Positions 1-10,808 of a stretch of 64,000 nt of DNA are shown here, one piece after another. Below the pieces are notes generated by a model. The model searched no databases. It was not told where the DNA came from and saw only the letters and a program-made list of their open reading frames with translations. A program made the translations under genes and the position numbers. Positions within the stretch are counted from its first letter, which is position 1, and each line of letters opens with the position of its first letter. Source of the DNA: Cellulomonas dongxiuzhuiae (GTDB taxonomy: Bacteria > Actinomycetota > Actinomycetes > Actinomycetales > Cellulomonadaceae); assembly GCF_018623035.1 (NCBI RefSeq), contig NZ_CP076023.1, positions 3,472,001 through 3,536,000 on the forward strand. The letters run 5' to 3'.

Positions 1-380
1 CGACCATGACGCCCGCCGCCGCGGCGGACCTCGGGGCGCTGCTCGGCTCGGGCGAGGCGGGGCTCATGCAGCTGCGCGCCACGGGCGGCGCGGGCAACGA
101 CGTCGCGCCCGACGCCACGGCGTACGCGCACCGGCACCAGGAGCTCGTCGTCAGCGCCTTCGCGGGCCGCACGCGCCGCGCGGGACTCGACGACGCGTGG
201 GACCGCCTCGCCCACCCGCACATGGACGGCCTCTACCTGTCCTTCGAGACCGACCCGCGCGCCGAGCGCCTGCTCGACGCGTTCCCGCCGCTCACGCTCG
301 ACCGGCTGCGCGCGCTCAAGCGCACGTACGACCCCGACCACGTGTTCGACCAGAACTTCCCGATCGACCCGCGGGGGTAG
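1..380 (+). CDS. FAD-binding oxidoreductase, C-terminal part (BBE domain)
   Basis: Only the last ~126 codons are in the window; the gene runs in from the left edge. The tail ends in a YDPDHVFDQNFPI-type motif, which is the hallmark of the berberine-bridge-enzyme (BBE) C-terminal segment in FAD-linked oxidases of the PCMH/GlcD-like superfamily. These enzymes oxidise sugars, alcohols or alkaloid-like substrates with O2 or another acceptor; the flavin-binding half lies outside the window, so the substrate cannot be judged. Codon use is typical of the high-GC chromosome, unlike the next gene. The open frame continues upstream of the internal ATG at base 6. Confidence 0.8.
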   Translation, partial: TMTPAAAADLGALLGSGEAGLMQLRATGGAGNDVAPDATAYAHRHQELVVSAFAGRTRRAGLDDAWDRLAHPHMDGLYLSFETDPRAERLLDAFPPLTLDRLRALKRTYDPDHVFDQNFPIDPRG

Positions 381-381
381 G

Positions 382-579
382 CGCGGCGAACTCACCGCCG
401 GCTCGGGCCAAGAGACTCACGGCGCAGCCCCCGGGACTACACCGTTCGGTCGCCTGGACGGCTTCCCTGTGCAGCACGAACCACCGCCGATACCTAGCGC
501 GAAGCGTCAGAAACCTGGCAATATCCGATCAGCTCGGCCAAGCCACGGCCCGCGCGCTCACCACTGATCGGAGTAAGCC
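382..579. other. Intergenic region before the TIR-domain gene
   Basis: About 200 bp with no convincing gene. GC content drops progressively from the oxidoreductase stop towards the TIR gene, so the left boundary of the foreign-looking island probably lies here. A GGAG ribosome-binding site sits just before the GTG start at 580. I see no clear -35/-10 pair. Confidence 0.5.
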
Positions 580-3093
580 GTGATTCGAGCCTTCTTCTCA
601 TACTCGCACTCCGATGCGAAATTGGTCAACGCAGTGGCCGCGCAAGTAGGCCGACCATTCGTCTTGCTCGACACGAGGGCCTTCACGGGTGGCGACGAGT
701 TGCTCGAGGGCATGGAGGACCTCGCCGCCGAGTCTAGCGTCTACGTGCTATTTGCTAGTCGTGACGCGCTCAAGTCGGCGTGGGTCTCCTTCGAGCAGAA
801 CGAGGCGCATTATCACGTGGCAACGCGCCGCATAAAGCGGGTGATCGTAGTCCAACTTGACCAGTCCCGAGCTATCTCAGAGTTTCCCCTGTGGCTGCGT
901 CGCAGCAAATTTGTAACAAGTTCGTCGCCGCGTCCAATAGCCAGGGCAATCCGGGCTGCAATAGATGAGCTCGTGCAGGAAGAGCAGCATCGAATCTTTG
1001 TTGGCCGCGCCCATGAGACCTCAAGCCTCCAGTCTGCGGTCGTGCCTATCGATCACGATGCATCGGTGCCGATTGTCGCCATCCGAGGACTCCCCGGCAT
1101 TGGCCGGCGGACGCTGCTGGAGCGCGTGGCGCGCGACTCGCTCTCTTTTGCGCGGATACTGACGCTGCGAATTGAGTCGGGCGACACCATAAACTCGATC
1201 GCCATTAAGTGTGCCGACCTAGTTGACGGATACGCGTCGGCCGCGGATGCCGTCGCTGCCGCAAGACGCTACGAGGAAATCAGCGCGGATGAAGCCCTTG
1301 CAGAAACCACACGACTGATCGAGAAGGCCGCAGGGCTTGGCGAGTTGGTGGTTCTATACGACGATGGAGGCCTTCTCGACAACTCTGGCCGCCCATCTCC
1401 GGCCGTGCACCAACTGCTATCCGCACTTGCGCTGCAACCAGACCTTACCGCCGCAATCATCACGAATAGACGCCCTCGCCTTGACTCGATATCTATCGCG
1501 CCTCCGCCGATCGTTGACGTGGCACCGCTAAGCACGCACGAAACACGCCAACTGATCGCTCTGCTGGCGCGCGATAAGAATGTTGATCTGCGAACTACCG
1601 ACGCTGCTCGCCTCGCGGACCAGGTTGCTGGATATCCGCCGGCCGCGACTGCCGCAGTCAGCATGGCCGCCACATATGGCCCGGCCATTGCAGGCGCATC
1701 TGTTTCATCACAGTATCAACCGCGACCTCTCCACCGATATCTGGCGCAGATTAAGTTGGAGCAGGACGAGGCTCGACTCCTCCGGTTTCTCGCTGCGAAC
1801 AGCCCACTGCCGATTAGCGTCCTTCTCGCTGTGACCGGACCGAGCGCCGAGCTCAACACCGCCCTAGCGAAATTGATCGACGCGTCACTGGTTTCCCCGG
1901 TCCGCGGGACCGACTGGTACGAGATCAGTGAGCCCGTAGTGGACTTCGTTAGTCGCGAGTACCCAGCACTCAGTATCGCGGAGTACAGAGCCGTGGCAGA
2001 AGCGCTAGGGAAATCGCTAGAACTATCCGGCGAGCCCGGCCCATACATCGATCTCTCACGTGTCTACTATCGCGCGTTGGCTCGCGCAGGCGAGGAGTCG
2101 CGCCCGCTCGCGTTGGCGCTTGTCTCGGACTGGCTTAGCCTGGCAGAGCAGTTCTACCACGACCGAGACTACGAACGGGCGCGAGCGCACGCGGCTCTCG
2201 CTGACGTGGCGAACCGCTCGTTGGAGTCTCTGACTTGGCTGGTAAAGAGTGACGTCAAGCTTGGCGAGTTCGCCCCCGCGCAGGAGTCGATAAATGAGTT
2301 AAAGAAACTGGGCGAACTCAAGGAGGCGCTGTTCCTTGCCGGATTTCTTGAGCGACACCGAGGTCAACACCGCGAGGCAATAAAGCAGTATGAAGCGGCG
2401 CGCCGGGCGGGCCGGGGCGGGCTAGCCCTCGAACGCGACTTGGCAGAGTGCTACCTGCATGTCGGGGACCTCGATAATGCGGCAAAGCGAATTGCCGCAG
2501 CCCAAGAGAAACAACCAGACAACGCATACGTGGTCAGCCTGAGAATCAAGATCGCCTGCCTGACGCGTGACGAGACTACCGCGAGGGGCCTTCTAGATCT
2601 CTTGCATGCGGTGGATGCGCCAGCGTTTGCGAACCACAGGCAATCACGGGTTGAACTCGCCTTTGGAGACAAAGAGGCTGCATACAGATATGCACGCCTT
2701 GCGGTTGACGGGGCTGATCGGCCCCCAATTGAGGCCTTCTCAAATCTGGCGCTCTGCGAACTGCGCACGGATCGTGTCAGCGATGCATCTGTGACGATTC
2801 AGAGGATCGGTAAGGTGTATCGCGGCCTTCGAGCGGATGTGCAGCACGGTTTGCAGGCGCGGCTAGCCATCGCGGAAGGAAGGCACGACGACGCACTGGG
2901 AATCACCACCAAACTCATAAAATCTGGAGGCCTGACCAGTTTTGCCCTGCGTCGGGATGCGCTTCGGGCTTCACTGATTGGGTCACACGTGGGCGCTGAA
3001 GAGCGCGACCAGCGAGAGAAGGAGATATCTGCGCTCGAGGTGAAGCTCAATTCCACCCGTTGGGACTCCACCGAATGGGACTTGGATGATTGA
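580..3093 (+). CDS. TIR domain / STAND-like ATPase / TPR protein
   Basis: A multidomain protein of 837 aa. Residues 1-130 form a TIR domain (FFSYSHSD at 5-12). W68 and E72 match the W-x-x-x-E spacing that carries the catalytic glutamate of NAD-cleaving TIR domains. An ATPase-like region starts with GLPGIGRRT at 170-178: this is a Walker A motif in which Arg replaces the essential Lys. A Walker-B-like LVVLYDD follows near residue 255. The C-terminal half is helical and rich in TPR-like A/L/Y patterns (about 480-800). The start is GTG with GGAG 8 nt upstream. Base composition is clearly more AT-rich than the flanks, with ATA, AAA and TTT codons rare elsewhere, so recent transfer is likely. TIR plus STAND/TPR proteins are known as prokaryotic NAD-depleting defence or signalling proteins; an anti-phage role here is inference. 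It stands alone with no obvious operon partner. Confidence 0.75.
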   Translation: MIRAFFSYSHSDAKLVNAVAAQVGRPFVLLDTRAFTGGDELLEGMEDLAAESSVYVLFASRDALKSAWVSFEQNEAHYHVATRRIKRVIVVQLDQSRAISEFPLWLRRSKFVTSSSPRPIARAIRAAIDELVQEEQHRIFVGRAHETSSLQSAVVPIDHDASVPIVAIRGLPGIGRRTLLERVARDSLSFARILTLRIESGDTINSIAIKCADLVDGYASAADAVAAARRYEEISADEALAETTRLIEKAAGLGELVVLYDDGGLLDNSGRPSPAVHQLLSALALQPDLTAAIITNRRPRLDSISIAPPPIVDVAPLSTHETRQLIALLARDKNVDLRTTDAARLADQVAGYPPAATAAVSMAATYGPAIAGASVSSQYQPRPLHRYLAQIKLEQDEARLLRFLAANSPLPISVLLAVTGPSAELNTALAKLIDASLVSPVRGTDWYEISEPVVDFVSREYPALSIAEYRAVAEALGKSLELSGEPGPYIDLSRVYYRALARAGEESRPLALALVSDWLSLAEQFYHDRDYERARAHAALADVANRSLESLTWLVKSDVKLGEFAPAQESINELKKLGELKEALFLAGFLERHRGQHREAIKQYEAARRAGRGGLALERDLAECYLHVGDLDNAAKRIAAAQEKQPDNAYVVSLRIKIACLTRDETTARGLLDLLHAVDAPAFANHRQSRVELAFGDKEAAYRYARLAVDGADRPPIEAFSNLALCELRTDRVSDASVTIQRIGKVYRGLRADVQHGLQARLAIAEGRHDDALGITTKLIKSGGLTSFALRRDALRASLIGSHVGAEERDQREKEISALEVKLNSTRWDSTEWDLDD

Positions 3094-3604
3094 TGGCGCC
3101 GCGTGGGTAGGCGAGGGAGTCGAAAGACTTGTGGGTCATGGCGCTACCGGGGTCATCTGGGCATCTGCGGCGGGCCCCGCCGAGCCGCACGCCCGCCTGG
3201 GGCTCGTGCTCGCTGAAGACGCCGACCAGCACGTCGAGTTCCTCATCTGGATGAAATCGACGACCGGCGCGTCGTAGACCACCGACCACTGCCCGCACCA
3301 GGGAGTCGTCCGGGTCAGCTAATCGCGGAGAAAGGCGCGCGCCGAGTCCTCGGCAGGCGTGCGCCAGGGTAAGGCGCGGCACGCGACGAACAGGTCGGTC
3401 GCCCGCGCGAGTACGACGCTGCGCGCATCAACCGTCGCGACGTCCACTGCTGCCCTCCGGCCCGGCCGTGTCCCCGGCCCCTCCGACAGGTATCCAGCGG
3501 TCTCGGTGGAGCCTTGGGGTGCCCTGCTGTGTTCCTCCGAATGCGGTTGCTCGACGCGAGCGCTACTCCCACCAGCTGTCGGCGTCGGCCACTACCCTCC
3601 AGTC
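3094..3604. other. Gap between the TIR gene and the next gene
   Basis: About 510 bp without a supported gene. Short open frames exist on both strands but none has a ribosome-binding site, recognisable domain or consistent codon bias. The minus-strand frame 3047-3382 overlaps the TIR gene end and is probably chance. A TACCCT hexamer at 3593-3598 lies 6 nt before the next ATG and could be the -10 of a leaderless transcript. Confidence 0.5.
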
Positions 3605-4333
3605 ATGGCGACCGACAACCCCGCTGGGCGGCTGCACGCGCTCCTGACCGAGTTCCAGGAGCATGCGCACGAGAACCGATCGATCACCCATACGTGGGCG
3701 CTAACGCTGGATTGCGACCCGAGCGAGGTCGTTGTCGCGCTCGGCGAGGTGGCAGGGCTCCTGGCGGACATACGTCGCGTAGTTGGGCGGATCGATTCGC
3801 CCGGTGCGACAGAACTCCTGCTGCACTTTGGGGAGAAGTGGGCTGGCGTGATCTTCACCCCCGATCGCAACATGACGCAGGGCTCCCACGGCCTGGTGAC
3901 TCACGCAGAATTAGCCGCCCTCGCAGGCCTGTCGGCGCTGCTGTCCAGCACAGCGTCCGAAGGTGCCGTGGTCGATATGAAGGTCACCGCCGAACTGCGC
4001 TCAACTCTGCTTGACGTCCTGCAGGAAGTACGAGCCGACTCAGGACTTCCCGCTGACCTACGCGCTATCCTGGTGGCTCGCATTCACGACATGCTGTGGG
4101 CCATCGACCATCTGGCGACCGTCGGGGCGGATGGCGTCAAAGCGGCCGCAGAACGGCTAGCCGGGGCGCTCGCCATCCGACCCAACTCCGCAGATAAGCA
4201 GCACCCGATTGTGGCCAAGGTTCTGTCCGCCGCGGGGAAGGCTTGGACTTTCTTCACGATGGGCCCGAAGGTGCAGCAGTCCCTGGAGGGATGGAACGGA
4301 ATCGTCGGCCAGATCGGGCCCGGAAGCGCATGA
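3605..4333 (+). CDS. Hypothetical protein, 242 aa, in accessory region
   Basis: I do not recognise this protein. It is predicted mostly alpha-helical, with no signal peptide or clear membrane segment and no catalytic motif I can name; the last ~60 residues (after KQHPIVAKVL) look like a separate short helical tail. The frame is open further upstream, but the ATG at 3605 is chosen because TACCCT (3593-3598) sits 6 nt before it, the leaderless pattern seen repeatedly in this window, and because codon bias appears only after this point. Base composition is intermediate between the TIR gene and the chromosome. It may be cargo of the same accessory island; no functional link to the TIR gene can be shown. 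Confidence 0.6.
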   Translation: MATDNPAGRLHALLTEFQEHAHENRSITHTWALTLDCDPSEVVVALGEVAGLLADIRRVVGRIDSPGATELLLHFGEKWAGVIFTPDRNMTQGSHGLVTHAELAALAGLSALLSSTASEGAVVDMKVTAELRSTLLDVLQEVRADSGLPADLRAILVARIHDMLWAIDHLATVGADGVKAAAERLAGALAIRPNSADKQHPIVAKVLSAAGKAWTFFTMGPKVQQSLEGWNGIVGQIGPGSA

Positions 4334-5027
4334 ACGGTCGTCATCTCACAGTGGCGCTGGTGACATTGCGCGTCACCTGGTGGACCTCTATCGCATCATG
4401 AGGGCCGCAGGTTACCTAAGCAGGAGTTCAAGAGACCCGGGATCCCTCCGTGGAGGCGTACACGTGAGTGTCCCTCTCAGGTGAGGATTAATCGCCGCGC
4501 CACCGTGACGTCCTCAACGCTCCCGTCGAGCCTTGCCCGCGCTTCCGGGCGGTCAGCGCAGGACCCGTCGCGCGAGGATCTCGGCCCACTCCACATCCGG
4601 CGTGGTCGCAGAGGTAGTCAGGAGGCACGCAGTGCTACGCGTCGGCCAGCTTTAGCCCCAGGAGCGCGCGGGGCAGATGGTCCTCGACGGGGAGGCGCTG
4701 CATATCCCCCCGGGCACGGCCGGGACCGGCGCGCTGCACGCCGCGCTGTGGGGCGCCGGGTACGTGTGAGGACGTCGAGGCGCTCAGCGCGCTGCGGGAC
4801 CTCGAGCCTGGGGAGACGAAGAGCCGCGCGGGACAGATGATCCTCGACGGCGAGACGCTCCCCCGTCGCCCCGGGGGGTCCGGCCGCGACGCCGCCGAGC
4901 GGAGGGTGACGCCGGTCGGAGCCTGCCCCTCGGCTCACGGAGGTGGGTCCACCTGTCCCGGGGACTGACCCCGGAGCATCTGCGACGAAGCCCGCGGCAG
5001 CCGGCCAGGGCCCGACCAACGGGAGGG
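4334..5027. other. Decayed sequence with two related coding fragments
   Basis: No intact gene. Two similar peptide fragments can be read on the plus strand: ERAGQMVLDGEAL at about 4657-4695, followed by a stop near 4770, and SRAGQMILDGETL at about 4822-4860, preceded by a LEPGET segment. They look like remnants of a duplicated gene or of two related genes, broken by stops. I cannot name the family. The rest shows no codon bias or ribosome-binding sites worth reporting. Confidence 0.4.
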
Positions 5028-5704
5028 GTGGTGCGACACGAGCGGACGGGCAGCCACGGCTCGGCCACGGACGGGGCGGAGCCGCGGGCCTGGACGGACG
5101 TGCCCGGGTCGGGCGCGCGGACGGCACGCATCGACTCCTCGGCGCGGCTCGCGACGGTACTCGCCGTCGGTGGCGCCGCGTGGGCGCTGCTGACCCTTCC
5201 CCTCGTCGCCACGGGGTGGTCGTGACCCGTCGTCGACACCCTCGCCGGGGTCGAGCCGTACTGCAGCGTCGGGGCGTGGGTGGGCGGCCCGTACGCCGTC
5301 GTCGGCGCGCTGGCCGCGTTGTCGTTCCTCGCCATCGCCGTGACCCTGCTCGTGGGGCCCTGGCCGTCGCGACGCTCACCGACGCCGTTGTGATACCCGT
5401 GAGCTACCTCGGCGCCGACGAGGCCTCACCGCTGCACGCGTGGTGGGGCGCCGAGGCCGTCGTGCTCGGTGCTGTGGCGGTCGTCGCCGCATTCACCGCG
5501 GGCCCCGGGAGTCGGCGCCGCGTGCGGGCGCTGCTCGCGTGCTCGCCGGCCGTCTTGTTTGCGGGGATGCTCGCGCTCGGGTATTAGCCGCACGGGTGCC
5601 TGGCGGCGTTCGGCGTCGCCGTGCTGGCGCGCTGGGACCGGGCGTCAGCCGCCGGGCTGCCGCGCGTACGTGAGGGGCTCCCCGGAACCACCTGCCCGGG
5701 TCGT
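5028..5704 (+). pseudogene. Small integral membrane protein, degraded
   Basis: A membrane-protein frame begins MVRHERTGSHGS and runs through a first hydrophobic helix (LATVLAVGGAAWALLTLPLV). It then hits an in-frame TGA at 5223-5225, after which the same frame continues sensibly (PVVDTLAGVEPYCSVGAW..., a second helix, VGALAALSFLAIAVTLLVG). A frameshift near 5360 moves the coding signal to another frame (VATLTDAVVIPVSYLG..., then two more hydrophobic stretches). That frame stops at TAG 5585-5587, with coding-like sequence continuing beyond to about 5704. Three lesions in about 600 bp argue for a true pseudogene rather than one sequencing error. The product would have had four or more membrane helices; the family is not recognised. 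Confidence 0.6.
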
Positions 5705-5726
5705 CCGTGACGACCGGTCGCCCGAC

Positions 5727-5768
5727 GAGGCCGGCCCGGCCCCGACATCGCGGGGACGGACCGGCCTC
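5727..5768 (-). terminator. Hairpin terminator downstream of asd
   Basis: An 18-bp stem with two mismatches and a 6-nt loop begins about 10 bp past the asd stop codon. There is no long U tract, as is common in high-GC actinobacteria. It probably ends the lysC-asd transcript. Confidence 0.6.
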
Positions 5769-5777
5769 ATGGAGCGG

Positions 5778-8106
<2,329 letters not shown>

Positions 8107-8240
8107 GGCGCGAGGACTCCCGGGAGTGCGGGCAGGGACCCCGAGAGTCTAGGCCTTGCCCAGGATGCGGACCGCCGATATTCCGGATGATGGACGACGG
8201 GGCCGGCTGCAGGACAGCCCCCCACCCGCCCCGGCCGCGC

Positions 8241-9218
8241 TCAGGTCGCAGGCCCGTGCAGGTCGATCCGCAGCCCCAGGCCCGCCGCGCGCGCGGCCCG
8301 CGCGACATGGTGACCGGCGGTGACGTCCGCCGCCGCGAACCCGGCGCTCTTGAACACGCGGATGCCGGACCGGGGCAGCTCGCGCTCGCCGAGCTCACCG
8401 AGCTCCAGCACGTCCTGCCGCCGCAGCAGGCCGTCGGCGATCGGCCGCGAGATGTCACCAGCGCCGTCGATCCCCCCGGCACGCGTGTCGACGGCGACGA
8501 CCTCGGCCGCCGCGACCGTCCGCGGGTCCAGCTCGGCAGCGCCCGGCGCGTGGCTGCCGACGCCGCAGACGAGCACGTCCGCGCCGAGCCACTCCTGGCG
8601 CACCACCGGGGACGACGACGTGGTGGCGGCGACCACGACGTCCGCACCTCGGCACGCCATTGCGGTGTCGTCGACGCCGACCACCTCGATCCCGTAGGGC
8701 GCCAGCTCACGCGTCAGGGCCGCCACGAGGGCGTCGCGACGCGGGGCCGTGCGGGACGTCACCCGCAGGGTCGTCAGCCCGGGCAGCGCCACGGCGAGCG
8801 CGAGCGCCTGCGTGCGCGCCTGGGCGCCGGCACCGATGACCGTCGCCACCGACGCGTCCGGCGGCGCCAGGTGGGTCGCGGCGATGCCCGTCATCGCCCC
8901 CGTGCGCAGATCGGTGATCACGGAGCCGTCCATGAGCACCTCGTCCCCGGTCTCGGGATCCAGGACGAGCACCAGCGCCCGGGTCGACCAGGCTCCACCG
9001 TGCGAGGCCGTGTACCAGGTCTTCACGCCGAAGCGGTCGTCACCGACCGTGCCCGGCATCACCAGGTACTCCCCTGCGGGCGCCGCGGTGGACAGCGCGA
9101 CCCGCCCGGACGCGCTCGTCCGGCCCGCGACGTGCGCGCGAGCAGCCTCCAGGGTCGTCTCCATCGCCGTCGGCATGTCGAGGACGGCGCGGACGTCCGC
9201 CGCGGTGAGGACGAGCAC
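8241..9218 (-). CDS. Ornithine cyclodeaminase / mu-crystallin family protein
   Basis: A 325-aa member of the OCD/mu-crystallin fold. The Rossmann segment VATVIGAGAQARTQALAL and the N-terminal substrate-binding half (VMPGTVGDDRFGVKTW, with the family Lys in GVK) are visible. Members include ornithine cyclodeaminase, alanine dehydrogenase, ketimine reductases and siderophore/antibiotic-precursor synthases. Which reaction this one performs cannot be read from sequence, and no biosynthetic cluster surrounds it. The GTG start has an AGGAG site about 7 nt upstream. It is transcribed alone, away from the CBM2 gene. Confidence 0.85.
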   Translation of the reverse strand: MLVLTAADVRAVLDMPTAMETTLEAARAHVAGRTSASGRVALSTAAPAGEYLVMPGTVGDDRFGVKTWYTASHGGAWSTRALVLVLDPETGDEVLMDGSVITDLRTGAMTGIAATHLAPPDASVATVIGAGAQARTQALALAVALPGLTTLRVTSRTAPRRDALVAALTRELAPYGIEVVGVDDTAMACRGADVVVAATTSSSPVVRQEWLGADVLVCGVGSHAPGAAELDPRTVAAAEVVAVDTRAGGIDGAGDISRPIADGLLRRQDVLELGELGERELPRSGIRVFKSAGFAAADVTAGHHVARAARAAGLGLRIDLHGPAT

Positions 9219-9443
9219 GCGATCTCCTCGGTCGGCCGTGAGTGGCTGCGCCTGGCACCCGCCGCGTGGCTGTTCCCCGCCGCGCGAGCCGGACGGCAGC
9301 GCGTGACCGACCGGCCCTGGGGACGTTACCTGAAGCGTTTGGGCCCCTGGTCACCGGCCGTGCGCGCGAGCACTGTGACCCCGGCGCCCCCGGACGGGGT
9401 CGCGCCCGCACCATGCCGAACCACCGGCCCAGGGGGACCCCAG

Positions 9444-10733
9444 ATGACCACACGCACCACCGCGCGGTTCCGCGCCCTCGTCGCCGGGCTCGCCGCCGCG
9501 GCGCTGGCCGCCACCGGCCTGGTGGCCGCGCTGACGCCGCCCGCGACGGCGCTCTCGCCCATCTACCAGTGCTCCGTGCAGGAGGAGAGGACGAACACCT
9601 GGTCCGGTGGGTTCGTCTCCGAGCTGACCATCATGATGTACGTCCCCGTGTCCGAGTGGACCGTGGAGTGGACGAACAGCCCCACGCAGCGCGTGACGAA
9701 CACGTGGAACGCGCAGGTGTCCGGCGAGAACGGCGTCTACAGCTTCCGGAACGTCGCCTGGAACGGCAATGTCGCGGCGCAAGGCACGTTCAGCTTCGGC
9801 TTCCAGGGCACCTCGAGCGGGGCCTGGACGCGGCCGACGAACATCACGGTGAACGGCATCTACTGCATCGAGTACATGCCACCCTTCCCCAGCATGACGC
9901 CGACGTACACGACACCGGCGCCCGAGCCGACGACTCCGACGCCGACCCCCACCCGGGAGCCGACGCCCACGCCCACGCGCACGCCCACGCCCACTCCCAG
10001 CGTGACGCCGACGCCGACACCCACCCCGACGCCAAACCCCGACCCGGGCGGCTGCTCGGGCGCGTTCTGCGACGGCTTCGAGTCCCAGACCGGCACGGCC
10101 CCCGCCGCGCCGTGGACGGTCGTGCACCCGGACTGCTCGGGCACCGGCACCGCGAGCATCGACTCGTCCGTCGCCCACAGCGGCAACCGCTCGCTGCGCG
10201 TGAACGGCGCGGTCGGCTACTGCAACCACGTGTTCGTCCAGGCGTCGGGCGCCGTGTCCGGCACGGCCGGCCAGCCGACGTACGTGCGGTTCTGGGTGCG
10301 TCACACCACGGCGCTGCCGGCGTCCCACGTGACGTTCCTGGCCATGAAGGACGCCAACGACGGCAACAAGGACCTGCGCATGGGCGGCCAGAACGGCGCG
10401 CTGCAGTGGAACCGGTCGTCCGACGACGCGACCCTGCCGGAGCAGAGCCCGTCGGGCGTCGCACTGAGCAAGCCGCTGCCCACGGGTCAGTGGGCGTGCA
10501 TCGAGGCGCTGGTCGACCCCGCCGGGCGTCTGACGACGTGGCTCGACGGCTCGCAGGTCACGGGCCTGGTGGCCGACGGCACTCCCACGCACGACATCGA
10601 CAGCCAGTGGCACAACAAGGCGTGGACCCCCCGCCTCGTCGACCTCAGGCTCGGCTGGGAGAGCTACGGCGACGGCGCCGACACGCTCTGGTACGACGAC
10701 GTCGTCGTGGCGTCGTCGCGCACGGGCTGCTGA
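9444..10733 (+). CDS. Secreted CBM2 protein with Cip1-like C-terminal domain
   Basis: A 429-aa exported protein. It has a Sec signal peptide (RFRALVAGLAAAALAATGL..., cleaved around ATA-LS). A family-2 cellulose-binding module follows, with bracketing cysteines and exposed Trp in the NTWSGGF and WNGNVAAQGTFSFGF motifs, then a ~45-residue Pro/Thr linker. A C-terminal domain of ~220 residues begins CSGAFCDGFESQTG. That domain resembles Cip1, the cellulose-induced fungal protein with bacterial relatives (polysaccharide-lyase-like jelly roll); the match is from memory and is moderate. The start is ATG with AGGGGGAC upstream. A likely role is binding cellulose or other plant wall polysaccharide outside the cell; whether it is catalytic is unknown. 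A hairpin follows the stop. Confidence 0.75.
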   Translation: MTTRTTARFRALVAGLAAAALAATGLVAALTPPATALSPIYQCSVQEERTNTWSGGFVSELTIMMYVPVSEWTVEWTNSPTQRVTNTWNAQVSGENGVYSFRNVAWNGNVAAQGTFSFGFQGTSSGAWTRPTNITVNGIYCIEYMPPFPSMTPTYTTPAPEPTTPTPTPTREPTPTPTRTPTPTPSVTPTPTPTPTPNPDPGGCSGAFCDGFESQTGTAPAAPWTVVHPDCSGTGTASIDSSVAHSGNRSLRVNGAVGYCNHVFVQASGAVSGTAGQPTYVRFWVRHTTALPASHVTFLAMKDANDGNKDLRMGGQNGALQWNRSSDDATLPEQSPSGVALSKPLPTGQWACIEALVDPAGRLTTWLDGSQVTGLVADGTPTHDIDSQWHNKAWTPRLVDLRLGWESYGDGADTLWYDDVVVASSRTGC

Positions 10734-10753
10734 CGGCGGACCGACGAGAGGCC

Positions 10754-10782
10754 GACCCGGTCCCGCCGAGCGGGGCCGGGTC
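10754..10782. terminator. Bidirectional hairpin between convergent genes
   Basis: A 12-bp stem (one G-U pair) with a 5-nt loop lies about 20 bp past the CBM2-protein stop and about 25 bp past the stop of the convergent DUF4395 gene. It is well placed to terminate both. Confidence 0.6.
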
Positions 10783-10808
10783 GACCTGCGTCGGCGTCCG
10801 GGCCCGGG

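Noticed and set aside
3047-3382. A 111-codon minus-strand frame in the gap after the TIR gene
   Set aside because: It overlaps the TIR gene end, has no ribosome-binding site and matches no family I know. It could be a remnant but is not supported.
8187-9443. An upstream extension of the CBM2 gene frame (about 420 codons)
   Set aside because: It runs antisense through the OCD-family gene. The signal peptide begins at ATG 9444 with a ribosome-binding site.
9950-10040. Periodic ccgacgcccac-type sequence, considered as a CRISPR or tandem-repeat element
   Set aside because: It is the coding sequence of a Thr/Pro linker between two protein domains; there are no spacers and no cas genes.
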